From positions 1 to 41,701 of the forward strand of contig NZ_LITM01000011.1 in the NCBI RefSeq assembly GCF_001275675.1: DNA of 41,701 bases, in the 5' to 3' direction. This document shows, in pieces, positions 35,089-41,701 of this stretch (within the stretch, counting starts at the first letter, position 1; each line of letters opens with the position of its first letter). A program made the translations under genes and the position numbers. The notes under the pieces were generated by a model. It was not told the origin of the DNA. It ran no database searches and was given only the letters and a program-made list of their open reading frames with translations. This DNA is from Lysinibacillus sp. FJAT-14745 (GTDB lineage Bacteria; Bacillota; Bacilli; Bacillales_A; Planococcaceae).

Positions 35089-35601
35089 TTGTCACAAGAA
35101 TGTTCAATTGTAGAGGATTTATTACCTTTGTATAAAAAACAAGCTCTCCAAACAACTACTGTAGAGTATATCGAACAACATTTAGCTAATTGTGAGCATT
35201 GTCGGCAGCTCGCTACTTCAAAGCAATCACTAGGCTATCATTTATTAATGAAAAGAACGATAACATTTTTCCATCTTGTTTTTATCGTACTATCCTTTAT
35301 GTTTGCCATTAACTCTTCCTTACTAGGCAATCAAACAAGCTTTGCTATATCTTACGCAATTTTTGGCTGTCTTACTTATTTCTTTTACAAAAATATTTGG
35401 ATTGTTTTTGCTATCAGCTCTGTACCTGTTTTCGTCTGGGCAATTATTAACAATATTAACAATTCACTCTATGTCTCCCACTACTCCTTATCGGAAATCG
35501 GTACACTGTTGATTGGAGCTAGCTACATAGCCCTTTTACATACTATTTTTGCACTATTTGGGGCTGGTCTTGCTATTTTATTTCGTAGGTTTACAAAATA
35601 A
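35089..35601 (+). CDS. Anti-sigma-factor-like zinc-finger membrane protein, 170 aa
   Basis: The N-terminus is a putative zinc finger of the anti-sigma zf-HC2 type: C5, H31, C35, C38 (H-x3-C-x2-C, HLANCEHC). Four hydrophobic segments follow (about 58-75, 80-95, 100-122, 140-165). The TTG at 35089 has GGAGGG 8 bases upstream. No sigma factor gene is adjacent, so it may be an orphan or control a distant ECF sigma; a redox or metal-sensing role is also possible. Confidence 0.75.
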   Translation: MSQECSIVEDLLPLYKKQALQTTTVEYIEQHLANCEHCRQLATSKQSLGYHLLMKRTITFFHLVFIVLSFMFAINSSLLGNQTSFAISYAIFGCLTYFFYKNIWIVFAISSVPVFVWAIINNINNSLYVSHYSLSEIGTLLIGASYIALLHTIFALFGAGLAILFRRFTK

Positions 35602-35611
35602 TGTTCCAGAA

Positions 35612-35644
35612 GGAAGTTGTCTCAAGTTATCTGAGCCAACTTCC
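35612..35644 (+). terminator. Hairpin after the zinc-finger gene
   Basis: GGAAGTTG (35612-35619) pairs with CAACTTCC (35637-35644), with inner CTCA/TGAG. It lacks a good T-run. Confidence 0.5.
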
Positions 35645-35654
35645 AATATCCAAA

Positions 35655-35719
35655 TAAAAAAAAGAGTCGATTTTGATAGCCTTCCAATTTGGAACGCTTC
35701 ATTTTACGACTCTTTTTAC
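35655..35719. terminator. Long-loop bidirectional terminator
   Basis: AAAAAGAGTCG (35659-35669) pairs with CGACTCTTTTT (35707-35717). The loop contains CCAAATTTGG. It is shared with the converging phnA-like gene. Confidence 0.75.
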
Positions 35720-35724
35720 AGTAA

Positions 35725-36063
35725 TTATGCTTTTTTAACGAACTCAGACTTTAATTTCATTGCACCAAAGCCATCGATTTTACAATCAATATTGTGATCG
35801 CCTTCAACGAGACGAATGCTTTTCACCTTTGTCCCAATTTTTAATGTTGAAGAACTACCCTTAACCTTTAAATCCTTAATAACTGTAACAGAATCGCCGT
35901 CCGCAAGTAGATTGCCATGAGCATCTTTTACGATTAGCGTATCTGCCTCTTGCTCCGTTCCATCAGTGCTCCACTCATGCGCACATTCTGGACATACAAA
36001 GTTCGTTCCATCCTCATATGTGTATTCAGAATTACATTTCGGACAATTTGGATAAGCTGCCAT
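35725..36063 (-). CDS. yjdM: PhnA / YjdM zinc-ribbon protein
   Basis: 112 aa, standard length. An N-terminal zinc ribbon (C7, C10, C24, C27; CPKC and CPEC) is followed by the PhnA domain ('[25 protein letters not shown]', '[20 protein letters not shown]'). Despite its old name it is not needed for phosphonate breakdown, and its true role is unclear. A solid GGAGG-type site precedes the ATG. Lone gene. Confidence 0.93.
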   Translation of the reverse strand: MAAYPNCPKCNSEYTYEDGTNFVCPECAHEWSTDGTEQEADTLIVKDAHGNLLADGDSVTVIKDLKVKGSSSTLKIGTKVKSIRLVEGDHNIDCKIDGFGAMKLKSEFVKKA

Positions 36064-36365
36064 TTCCGCTTCCTCCCTTTACTTTTTTGCTAGGCAAACC
36101 CTATATATATTCTCCTATCTTACATACTTCGCCCTATTAAGTAAAGGTTGTTCGTATTTTTCGTTCGTATTTGTGAAAAATGTATGAATCTGTTTCAAGC
36201 TTTCGGAGATATTCTATTCTGGAAATGTACGAATTGGGACACTTGCCCATTGACTTTTTTGTACAAACCATCTTACTTGCAAGTTTGTTTAACATGCCTT
36301 ATTATATCCTTAAAGGCTGCATTGTTCGTACAATATTAAGTTTTAACCTTTAAGCTGTAAAAGGG

Positions 36366-36569
36366 AGTTTTATTATTGGAGTTGGAATGACGGGCCTCAC
36401 ACCATGGTGCATGAGGATAAGCAGGAAAGCTTCTGCGAACACCCACTTTGAGGAGTGGTGGTTTAAAACTTTCTATAATAACTACGGCATACGCGGCTTT
36501 TTAATTTAATCATACAGCCACAAGGCTTTGAAGCATTTCTCTCATAGTGAAAACTATGGGGGATTTTTT
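36366..36569 (+). ncRNA. Structured RNA candidate, or 3' end of a lost IS200/IS605-type element
   Basis: A closing stem pairs 36366-36383 with 36467-36483 (about 15 pairs with two small bulges). It encloses three hairpins: CCTCA/TGAGG (36395-36416), GCAG..CTGC (36421-36436) and CACT/AGTG within 36440-36461. An 11-pair hairpin with a GAAA loop and six T follows (36538-36569), a good terminator. No start-led ORF of note crosses it, though one frame reads 'GVGMTGLTPWCMRISRKASA', which resembles TnpB C-termini. The next gene is 480 bp away, so a riboswitch is unlikely. No class I know fits. Confidence 0.45.
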
Positions 36570-36711
36570 GTTTGGGCAATAACTTTGGGAGAAATAAGTT
36601 TTCTAACGTTTTCATTCTTTGGTTTAGATCTAATCACGATATTTATATTAATTCCATTATTTACAGAAGAAAAAGCATATCCATTACGAATACGCATTTA
36701 CATTTTACATA

Positions 36712-36840
36712 TTATTTAATTTCATCATTAAGTAATCCTTGCATTGCAATTATACGATGCTCACCTAATATTATTTGCCTCTTTTACCTCTCAACTCTAA
36801 CATTTCTTTTCTAAATGCTACATCTTCTTCAGGAGAACTC
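36712..36840 (-). pseudogene. 3' fragment of an unknown gene, frameshifted
   Basis: On the minus strand one frame reads EEDVAFRKEMLELRGK. A shift near 36780 then leads to RQIILGEHRIIAMQGLLNDEIK and a stop. The G-E-H-R-x2-A stretch is faintly ParB-like, but this is too short to name. There is no start or ribosome site. Confidence 0.35.
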
Positions 36841-36847
36841 AGAGTAT

Positions 36848-36931
36848 ATAATCGATTTGTTTATGATTGTTATCAGCAAACTCACCGATAAAGAAGGTTA
36901 TAAGATCTACCTAATAAACAGCAATGAATAA
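36848..36931 (+). pseudogene. 3' remnant of a second TM2-domain gene
   Basis: Reads IIDLFMIVISKLTDKEGYK to a stop, parallel to LIDFIMIIIGKFKDKEGME of the intact gene downstream. The terminator that follows (36935-36960, GTCAAC/GGTTGGC type, T-run) also parallels the one after the intact gene, so a whole gene with terminator was duplicated and one copy decayed. Confidence 0.65.
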
Positions 36932-37050
36932 TGAGATGGTCAACTATGGTTGGCACTTTTTTCAAGTAGAGAAAAACGTAAAAGAATGATAGACTTTAGA
37001 ATGGAAATGTAGTTAATTATTACTACACAAAAGGAAGGTGATTGATAAAT

Positions 37051-37272
37051 ATGCAACAAAAAACTTCAGAAAAAAGCTATATAGCAATGATTTTACTATG
37101 TTTCTTTTTAGGTAGTCTAGGAATACATCGCTTCTACGCAGGTAAAATAGGTACTGGTATTTTAATGATTATAACTTTGGGTGGACTAGGTATCTGGACA
37201 TTGATCGATTTTATTATGATTATTATCGGCAAATTCAAAGATAAAGAAGGAATGGAAATAAAACCTTCTTAA
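37051..37272 (+). CDS. TM2 domain membrane protein, 73 aa
   Basis: Two membrane helices (about 11-30 and 38-62) joined by the TM2 signature 'GSLGIHRFYAGKIGTGILMI' and 'GGLGIWTLIDFIMI'. Function of the family in bacteria is unknown. AAGGAAGGTGAT (37031-37042) suits the ATG at 37051; the in-frame TTG at 37042 overlaps it. A decayed paralog lies just upstream. Confidence 0.88.
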   Translation: MQQKTSEKSYIAMILLCFFLGSLGIHRFYAGKIGTGILMIITLGGLGIWTLIDFIMIIIGKFKDKEGMEIKPS

Positions 37273-37279
37273 CTATTAT

Positions 37280-37322
37280 GAATAAAGCGTTGGTTAACTG
37301 CGGTTAGCTGGCGCTTTTTTTA
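37280..37322 (+). terminator. Terminator of the TM2 gene
   Basis: A 15-pair stem with several G-U pairs (AAAGCGTTGGTTAAC with GTTAGCTGGCGCTTT) and a T-run. Confidence 0.82.
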
Positions 37323-37355
37323 ATGGAGAAATGTTGTTTAATAAATCGGAGTGCT

Positions 37356-37402
37356 GAAAAAAACTGCACCCCAAGAGATATATCTATCAATTAGAGTGCA
37401 GT
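37356..37402 (-). terminator. Terminator of the nucleoside transporter gene
   Basis: ACTGCACC (37363-37370) pairs with GAGTGCAGT (37394-37402), with seven T on the minus strand. Confidence 0.8.
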
Positions 37403-37423
37403 CAACTGCTTCTTTTTTATAAA

Positions 37424-38605
37424 TTAAATAACCATACCAACAATTGTAGCGGTTAAAATACTAACAAGTGTTGCTCCGTACAACAACTTTAAACCAAAAC
37501 GAGCAACTACATCCGCTTGTCTTTCATTCAAACCTTTTACTGCACCGGCAATAATACCGATCGATGAAAAGTTTGCAAAGGATACAACAAATACAGAAAT
37601 AATACCTAGTGTATGTGCACTCATAGACTTAGCTACTTCTCCAAGGCTTGCCATTGCAACAAATTCATTCGTTACTAATTTGGTTGCCATAATTCCTCCG
37701 GCAGGAACAGCATCTGCCCATGGTACACCCATTAGGAAAGCTATTGGTGCAAAGATATAACCTAAAATGTCTTGGAAGGATATACCGAAAATCATATCAA
37801 ATAGTGAATTGATTAAATCCATTAATGCTACGAAACCGATAAGCATAGCTCCAACAATAACGGCTACTTTAAATCCATCCAAAATATATTCTCCAAGCAT
37901 TTGAAAGAACGTTTGCTTGTGTTCATCTTCAATCGTTAAGATATCTTCACTTTCTTCTACGCTATACGGATTAATGATTGAAGCAATAATAAATCCACCA
38001 AACAAGTTCAATGCAATCGCCGTTACAACATATTTTGGTTCAATCATTGTCATATATGCTCCAACAACTGACATAGAAACGGTCGACATTGCTGATGCGC
38101 ATAATGTATACATTCGCTGTGGAGTAATCTTATCTAATTGTTTTTTTACAGTAATGAATACTTCTGATTGGCCTACCAGTGCAGAGGCAACAGCATTATA
38201 TGATTCCAATTTCCCCATGCCACTTACTTTACTTAAAAATAAACCTATCCATTTCATGAAGAAAGGAAGAATTTTGAAATACTGCAGGATCCCTATTAAT
38301 GAAGATATAAAGATAATCGGTAATAATACACCTAGAAAGAAGGAAAATTCTCCTTTATTCAGTACACCTCCAAAAACAAATGATACGCCCGTATTTGCGT
38401 AAGACAATAAATGATCAAATACATTTGTTATTCCTTTGATTAGAATATAACCAAATTTTGTATTTAGTAGTAATATTGCCAATAGAAATTGGATAATTAA
38501 CATAATAACTATGTTTTTATATTTTATTTCTTTCTTGTTTTTACTCATTAACAGAGCTAAACCAAAAACAAGTAGCAATCCACAAAAGGATATTAAGTAT
38601 TTCAT
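37424..38605 (-). CDS. nupC: NupC-type concentrative nucleoside transporter
   Basis: 393 aa, about ten membrane segments. CNT landmarks: 'GVSFVFGGVLNKGEFSFFLGVLLPIIF', 'GKLESYNAVASALVGQSEVFITVKK', the 'MSTVSMSVVGAYM' segment and 'GGIMATKLVTNEFVAMASLG'. It imports nucleosides with H+ or Na+. GGAGGAAC before the ATG at 38605 sets the start; the longer frame starts inside this site. A doubled GTCAGAC operator overlaps its promoter region (38736-38749). Confidence 0.92.
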   Translation of the reverse strand: MKYLISFCGLLLVFGLALLMSKNKKEIKYKNIVIMLIIQFLLAILLLNTKFGYILIKGITNVFDHLLSYANTGVSFVFGGVLNKGEFSFFLGVLLPIIFISSLIGILQYFKILPFFMKWIGLFLSKVSGMGKLESYNAVASALVGQSEVFITVKKQLDKITPQRMYTLCASAMSTVSMSVVGAYMTMIEPKYVVTAIALNLFGGFIIASIINPYSVEESEDILTIEDEHKQTFFQMLGEYILDGFKVAVIVGAMLIGFVALMDLINSLFDMIFGISFQDILGYIFAPIAFLMGVPWADAVPAGGIMATKLVTNEFVAMASLGEVAKSMSAHTLGIISVFVVSFANFSSIGIIAGAVKGLNERQADVVARFGLKLLYGATLVSILTATIVGMVI

Positions 38606-38735
38606 AAGTTCCTCCATAAATATAAATGATAAATTTTGCGCGTTCGATATCCGAAACTACAAATCCTTCTTTCACTCATTATGTTCCATTATTGAAACTT
38701 GAATAAAAGATCTTAAAACTGAAAATATGTAGATA

Positions 38736-38749
38736 GTCAGACGTCAGAC
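38736..38749. promoter_or_regulatory. Probable GntR-type operator upstream of nupC
   Basis: GTCAGACGTCAGAC is a perfect tandem of GTCAGAC, the GT-x3-AC core seen in FadR-subfamily GntR sites. It overlaps the -35 (TTGTCT, 38746-38751 minus) of a weak promoter 130 bp before nupC. Confidence 0.45.
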
Positions 38750-38843
38750 AAATCACTTCACTATACATTGTTTTCACTAGCAATTCAATAGTTAAAAGAA
38801 AAAAACTATGCCAGAAAGTAAACGATTACAAAATCATCGTTTT

Positions 38844-38870
38844 AAAAAAAGACCATCATAAATGATGGCC
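38844..38870 (-). terminator. Terminator of the TPR gene
   Basis: GGCCATCA pairs with TGATGGTC on the minus strand (38851-38870), then seven T. Confidence 0.78.
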
Positions 38871-39005
38871 TCAACTTACTACAAGTTTTTGTAAACTTTA
38901 TTCAAATTATACTGATTGATAAGGAAAAATTGCTGTCCATAAATACCTTCAATAAGTGACCTACGAAATCTTTTTATGATAACTCAATATAAAAGGATTT
39001 AGGTA

Positions 39006-39578
39006 TTAGCATTTCAATTTCTTTATAAAATTTAATGCTTGTTGGGTAGATTCAATAAGTGATACATCTTCTTTAAGTTCCCTTAGCTTTAATGCTTCTT
39101 TAAAGCATTTTTCTGCTTCAGCTATTTCCCCTATTTCTAATAAACACTTTCCTTTATGTTGTATGGCAAAGTCCAAATATAACAAATGATTGTTTGTCTT
39201 ACATTTATCTAAAACTTCGTTGAAGACTTCTAATGCTTTCATTGGGCCATCGTTATACTTAATTGCCTCTCCTAGGCGTATTAAGGACACGATTTCTCGA
39301 TTGCTATTGTTCTGATTGCTAGCAATAGTAACGCATTTAGTTAAAATTTTAACGGCTTTTTGTGGTTCTCCGTAAATTCTATATAAGTTCCCTAGCGTTC
39401 CCATTAGAAAATATTTTTCATCTTCATTCGTTAGATTTTCCAGTAAATTTTCAGCAATGTCTATAATTTCTTTTAATCTAAAAGGATTAGAAGTTTTTTC
39501 ACGAAGATACTCATTGCTATCAAAAAAAATTATTTCACTTATTGTCACAAGACAATTTCTAAACTCTGAAAAATTCAT
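39006..39578 (-). CDS. TPR-repeat protein, 190 aa
   Basis: All-helical, cytoplasmic, with at least three TPR-like units: about 57-90 (MGTLGNLYRIYGEPQKAVKIL), 97-125 (LIRLGEAIKYNDGPMKALEVF) and 138-170 (HKGKCLLEIGEIAEAEKCFKEAL). Such proteins mediate protein contacts; Rap-like phosphatases and secretion factors share this fold, but there is no N-terminal three-helix Rap domain or Phr gene here. GGAGG lies 11 bases before the ATG. Lone gene. Confidence 0.8.
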   Translation of the reverse strand: MNFSEFRNCLVTISEIIFFDSNEYLREKTSNPFRLKEIIDIAENLLENLTNEDEKYFLMGTLGNLYRIYGEPQKAVKILTKCVTIASNQNNSNREIVSLIRLGEAIKYNDGPMKALEVFNEVLDKCKTNNHLLYLDFAIQHKGKCLLEIGEIAEAEKCFKEALKLRELKEDVSLIESTQQALNFIKKLKC

Positions 39579-39779
39579 TTTTCCGACGCCTCCGATTAAT
39601 AAAAAATTAGAGAAATTGTGTACGTTAGATTTTGATTTTATGACGTACTGAAACAGTAACTAATATCGGTTATCTGTTTTTTATTATATACTTTTACCAA
39701 AATCAAACTTAAAATGTAAATATAAGTTACATTACCAAAAATCACAGATAATACGCCGTTTTTAGAAGTTGATTAGAGT

Positions 39780-39833
39780 AGAGGCTCATCGGACGCGCCT
39801 AGTCGGAACGGAAATCAACCACACGTTATGGTG
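39780..39833 (+). repeat. Interspersed hairpin repeat, copy 5
   Basis: GAGGCTCATC, then TAGTCGGAACGGAAATCAAC and CACACGTTATGGTGAT. The imperfect stem ATCAACC / GGTGAT around the loop ACGTTAT is complete here. Confidence 0.65.
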
Positions 39834-39905
39834 ATTAACAAAACTGAAGTTATCGTAACATTTTGACACGCGATTAAATATAAGAATCAGTTAGGAGTAT
39901 TTTAA

Positions 39906-41036
39906 ATGACTATAAAGAAGAGTATGTTGTTTTTTCTATCACCGCTATTTCTTTTAGCTTCTTGTAGTGATGATGCTCAAGTTATTAAAAATGATGAGAA
40001 AATGTATGCATCGTCAATTCAACAAAAGGAAATATATGAAATTAAACAACCTGCAAAATCTAATGTTTCAAGAGGGTTGATACTTAGGAATATGAACAAT
40101 TCATTAAACGTCAGTGAAATTGAAAAAGGATTAATGGATTTATCAGTCAATCACTTTCCTACAAAGAAGTTTTATATGCAGGAAGGTCAATATTTAGATG
40201 GTAAAATTATAAATAAGTGGTTAGATAGGAAATCAAAAGAAGGTTTTGGTTTAAACCCACCTATAGAAAAAAGTACTGGAGATGTTTTAGAGGATGAAAA
40301 AAATAGTCCTAAAATATTATCTCATGTCTTAGAACAAAATTTTGTTAACAAAGAAAACGGAAAAGTAGAAGGAATGTCTTTAGCCATATCCTTAAATGAA
40401 TTTTATGACATTAGAGTACATGACGATAAAGGTTTAACTTATACAGATCAAGTTAAAGTCGATACGAACGAAGATAATGTTAACGACGTAGAAAATTACG
40501 GTAAGGAAATAGCCGGAACTATAATAGAAAACATAAGAAATAATAATAAAATACCTAATGTCCCTATTTATTTAACTTTATATCAAGAATCCGATAAAAA
40601 CGATATAATTCCAGGAATATTTTTAGCTCAAACATTTATTCCTGAAGGAGAGGGTAAAATAGATAAATGGACTGGTATAGATATAAAAAATTATACATTC
40701 CCTTCAGATTCACTTTATAGTTTAGACAAAGATACTTATAGTAAATTATTAATTTTCAAAGAAGATATTCAAGAAGGCTTTAAACATTTAAATCCTAAAA
40801 TAGTTGGTAAACTTCGATATGAAAATGGGAATTTAACTGAATTAAAAATAGATGTTAATGTGCCTTTAATAAATGATACCGAATTGATTGGCCTTTTACA
40901 GTTGACTAGTACTAAATTGAATACTATTTTATTTGATTATATTCCAATTTCTATTCGTATTATAGATCAAAACCAAGATGTTGGGATTGTCCTCTGGGAT
41001 CCAACTGAAAAACAGATTTATGTAACTCCATTATAA
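39906..41036 (+). CDS. camS: CamS-family sex pheromone lipoprotein
   Basis: 376 aa, normal family length. The lipoprotein signal MTIKKSMLFFLSPLFLLAS is followed by C20. The mature region has CamS phrases: 'RGLILRNMNNSLNVSEIEKGLMDLS', 'GQYLDGKIINKWL', 'GLNPP' and 'EGMSLAISLNEFYDI'. In Enterococcus and Staphylococcus, processing of CamS signal peptides yields cAM373-type heptapeptides. Here residues 13-19, PLFLLAS, would be the corresponding piece. GGAG lies 9 bases before the ATG. In Bacillus camS usually follows pcrA-ligA; here it stands alone, so it may be an extra copy. Confidence 0.88.
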   Translation: MTIKKSMLFFLSPLFLLASCSDDAQVIKNDEKMYASSIQQKEIYEIKQPAKSNVSRGLILRNMNNSLNVSEIEKGLMDLSVNHFPTKKFYMQEGQYLDGKIINKWLDRKSKEGFGLNPPIEKSTGDVLEDEKNSPKILSHVLEQNFVNKENGKVEGMSLAISLNEFYDIRVHDDKGLTYTDQVKVDTNEDNVNDVENYGKEIAGTIIENIRNNNKIPNVPIYLTLYQESDKNDIIPGIFLAQTFIPEGEGKIDKWTGIDIKNYTFPSDSLYSLDKDTYSKLLIFKEDIQEGFKHLNPKIVGKLRYENGNLTELKIDVNVPLINDTELIGLLQLTSTKLNTILFDYIPISIRIIDQNQDVGIVLWDPTEKQIYVTPL

Positions 41037-41117
41037 TTTAACTTATATCCTTCCTTCTTTTTGTATAATTCGCCTCCATTTTGCGCATATATGGTAGTAA
41101 CAAAGGAGGTTATTACA

Positions 41118-41573
41118 TTGAAAAAATTATTTTATCTGTTTTTACTAGCTACACTACTATTATCCGCTTGCGGGAAAAATACCGCTCCAAAGGAAGTTGC
41201 CGTCGATCAAAATACTTCCGTTAAAGATATAGTAGGAGCAATTGTTAAAAATAAATTCACTGTTGAAGAAAAGAATGGTATCGTATCAATCTCCATACAA
41301 GATACAGATGTGAAAAAAGGTATGAAAAGTCAAATGCTGAAGGATTCCACTAAAATATTTGCAGAGCTATCTAAGCTAAAAAGTGTTAAAACTCCAGCTA
41401 TTACTTGGTATGCCCCGTTAACGAAACCTAATGGGAATAAATCTATGACAGAGCTTTTGAATATTTACTTTAGTGAGGAAGATTTTAGAAAGGCTAATTG
41501 GGCAAACTATACCCAGCTAGATATTGAATCCATTGCTACTCATTATCATCAAAGTGCTGCTTTAGGACAATAG
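41118..41573 (+). CDS. Lipoprotein of unknown function, 151 aa
   Basis: The TTG at 41118 is chosen because AAAGGAGG (41102-41109) lies 8 bases upstream and the product then begins with a compact lipoprotein signal, KKLFYLFLLATLLLSAC (C18). The mature part is about 130 residues, Lys/Thr/Ser-rich, with no recognised domain. It is 80 bp after camS on the same strand, so cotranscription is possible. Confidence 0.8.
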   Translation: MKKLFYLFLLATLLLSACGKNTAPKEVAVDQNTSVKDIVGAIVKNKFTVEEKNGIVSISIQDTDVKKGMKSQMLKDSTKIFAELSKLKSVKTPAITWYAPLTKPNGNKSMTELLNIYFSEEDFRKANWANYTQLDIESIATHYHQSAALGQ

Positions 41574-41585
41574 AACATCTCAATA

Positions 41586-41628
41586 ACGATACCCCTCCGC
41601 GTATAACGAAGGGGCATCTTTTTTTATT
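41586..41628 (+). terminator. Terminator after the lipoprotein gene
   Basis: GATACCCCTCCG pairs with CGAAGGGGCATC around GTATAA, with a run of seven T. Confidence 0.85.
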
Positions 41629-41701
41629 TACTCAAACTTCGCACCAATATAAATCGGCTTAATCATTGAGCTTGTTTGGTTCTTTACAATTTCAATAGGA
41701 T
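41628..41701 (-). CDS. Partial gene, C-terminal 23 residues only
   Basis: On the minus strand one open frame runs in from the right edge and ends IVKNQTSSMIKPIYIGAKFE, then TAA at 41628-41630. It ends next to the terminator that faces it. Too little is present to identify the product. Confidence 0.5.
   Translation of the reverse strand, partial: PIEIVKNQTSSMIKPIYIGAKFE

Noticed and set aside
36366..36483. Riboswitch such as T-box, TPP, SAM or c-di-GMP class, or 6S RNA
   Set aside because: None of the conserved core motifs of these classes are present, and no gene follows within 480 bp.
36528..36719. A 63-codon hydrophobic frame
   Set aside because: It begins inside the terminator hairpin and has no ribosome site; composition alone does not support it.

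Overview
The window looks like the chromosome of a low-GC, Gram-positive member of the Bacillales close to Lysinibacillus or Solibacillus. The grounds are AT-rich DNA, strong AGGAGG-type ribosome binding sites with frequent TTG/GTG starts, lipoproteins, three-SLH-domain surface proteins, a Fur box, Bacillaceae-type GC-rich intergenic repeats, and an rRNA operon leader at the left edge. No rRNA or tRNA gene body, CRISPR array or intact transposase is present.

Layout. 1-280: tandem sigma-A promoters and leader of an rRNA operon that runs leftwards out of the window. 657-8430: an unknown gene, a large membrane protein, lysoplasmalogenase, peptidase T, an EmrE-type exporter, a GNAT enzyme, then an iron-related stretch. 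That stretch has a perfect Fur box driving a candidate leftward small RNA, a DUF4395 pseudogene broken by a stop codon and by an inserted palindromic element, and a FhuF-like Fe-S protein. 8490-15430: amino acid and peptide metabolism, with a GNAT gene plus dipeptide epimerase facing a divergent regulator, an APC amino acid permease, a decayed nhaC, and an M20D amidohydrolase. 15773-22046: a 47-residue orphan peptide and two tandem paralogous surface proteins (BspA-type leucine-rich repeats, Listeria-Bacteroides repeats, SLH). 22255-26084: a TAXI-type TRAP transporter operon (binding lipoprotein, DUF1850, fused permease). 26567-28550: SodC-like lipoprotein, LysM-3D cell wall protein, YjfB. 28596-33547: a two-component pair, made of a REC-wHTH-BTAD response regulator and a double-kinase hybrid sensor lacking the first phospho-acceptor histidine, with a dead GGDEF gene between them. 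33734-36063: a small membrane protein, a YfbR-like HD hydrolase with an apparent AUA start, an anti-sigma-like zinc-finger membrane protein, and PhnA/YjdM. 36064-37050: gene debris and a structured RNA or IS-end candidate. 37051-41701: TM2 protein, NupC-type transporter, TPR protein, CamS lipoprotein, a second lipoprotein, and the 3' end of a leftward gene.

How it fits together. Most genes are short autonomous units with their own terminators. Clear operons are TRAP (with an ATGA overlap) and epimerase-GNAT. Peptidase T, the M20D hydrolase, the epimerase, the amino acid permease and the TAXI transporter together suggest peptide and amino acid use. An interspersed hairpin repeat with a conserved loop recurs across the window. 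Four or five genes are decayed, so the segment is being reshaped by small insertions and duplications. The strongest candidates for something undescribed are the Fur-controlled small RNA (about 6749-6916), the structured RNA at 36366-36569, the repeat family with compensatory stem changes, and the CamS signal peptide that would release a cAM373-like heptapeptide.
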